DNA of 7,790 bases, taken from contig DHLT01000333.1 in NCBI GenBank assembly GCA_002405405.1, positions 7,990 to 15,779 on the forward strand, written 5' to 3'. Source of the DNA: Ignavibacteria bacterium UBA4661 (GTDB lineage: Bacteria > Bacteroidota > Ignavibacteria > Kapaibacteriales > UBA4661). Positions 7,439 through 7,790 of this stretch are shown here, piece after piece. Both the position numbers and the translations under genes were made by a program. How positions within the stretch are numbered: position 1 is the stretch's first letter; each line of letters begins with the position of its first letter. The notes beneath the pieces were generated by a model. It was not told the origin of the DNA. It saw only the letters and a list, made by a program, of their open reading frames with translations, and searched no databases.

Positions 7439-7790
7439 ATGACATTGCAGGAAGATTCTTCAACCGATGTGATCGTTCTTGGTGCCGGAATTATTGGCTT
7501 GACAACTGCACGATTACTTCAGCAAAAAGGATATCGTGTTCACATCATCACACGTGATTTGCCGATGAATACGACCTCAGCAGTGTCCGCGGCATTGTGG
7601 TTTCCCTATCGCGCCGAGCCACGCCATGCCGTGATACGTTGGAGTAATTATGCACGCCGAGTCTTTGAAGAAGAAATGCGTACCATACCCACTTGTGGAA
7701 TCATGATGACCCAGTTCATTGAACTGTTTGAGACAAAAGAATCTGACATTTGGTGGGGCGATATAGTTGACTTTGTACGACCACTTACAT
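7439..7790 (+). CDS. FAD-dependent oxidoreductase, D-amino-acid oxidase-like (5' part, runs off window)
   Basis: An ATG two bases after the PBP stop opens a frame that runs to the window end (117 full codons). Residues 11-20, VIVLGAGIIG, form the GxGxxG dinucleotide-binding loop at the start of a Rossmann fold (G15, G17, G20), followed by the helix LTTARLLQQKGYRV. The segment TRDLPMNTTSAVSAALWFPY (38-57), followed by RAEP, closely resembles the FAD-binding segment of eukaryotic D-amino-acid oxidase (T-T-x..A-x-LW-x-PY-x-x-x-P) rather than generic glycine/sarcosine oxidases. The DAO family oxidises an amino acid to an imino/oxo acid, reducing O2 to H2O2. Substrate-binding residues of the family lie further on and are not visible, so a DAAO, D-aspartate oxidase or related activity is inferred only. 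Its position behind a PBP, which releases D-Ala, suggests D-amino-acid turnover. Confidence 0.8.
   Translation, partial: MTLQEDSSTDVIVLGAGIIGLTTARLLQQKGYRVHIITRDLPMNTTSAVSAALWFPYRAEPRHAVIRWSNYARRVFEEEMRTIPTCGIMMTQFIELFETKESDIWWGDIVDFVRPLT

Overview
The window holds five co-oriented protein-coding genes on the + strand, the first and last cut by the window edges. In order they are an outer-membrane beta-barrel protein (3' part), a large PD40-propeller/OmpA envelope protein, an exopolyphosphatase/GppA-type phosphatase, a class A penicillin-binding protein (PBP1A type), and the start of a D-amino-acid-oxidase-like flavoprotein. I see no RNA genes, insertion sequences, CRISPR arrays, phage genes or defence genes.

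The gene content suggests a diderm bacterium of the FCB group. A lineage near Chlorobi/Ignavibacteria/Kapabacteria or Bacteroidota is plausible. The reasons are the PD40 propeller joined to OmpA domains (typical of Bacteroidota-like envelopes), the PorT/OMP_b-brl style barrel, moderately AT-leaning DNA, and the lack of recognisable Shine-Dalgarno sequences before the starts. This is inference; no taxonomic marker gene is present.

Layout: bases 1-750 encode the barrel, and one base after its stop the 909-residue PD40/OmpA protein begins (752-3481). Its stop overlaps the start of the phosphatase gene (3478-5046) in an ATGA junction. A 140-base gap follows, the only real intergenic space, and it carries a 13-base-period tandem repeat. 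PBP1A follows (best start 5187, end 7436), and two bases later the flavoprotein gene begins (7439, runs off the end). The spacing suggests two tightly packed transcription groups, barrel/PD40-OmpA/Ppx and PBP1A/oxidase, possibly one operon.

Functionally the window is mostly cell-envelope biology: an outer-membrane barrel, a periplasmic protein expected to grip peptidoglycan through OmpA folds, and a peptidoglycan synthase. The phosphatase links to polyphosphate/(p)ppGpp metabolism, and the oxidase may act on D-amino acids, which PBP transpeptidation releases. The most interesting items are the PorE-like propeller/CRD-like/OmpA architecture with two OmpA domains, one of which seems to have lost the peptidoglycan-binding Asp, and the DAAO-like gene directly behind a PBP. 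I found no clear evidence of a wholly new system.
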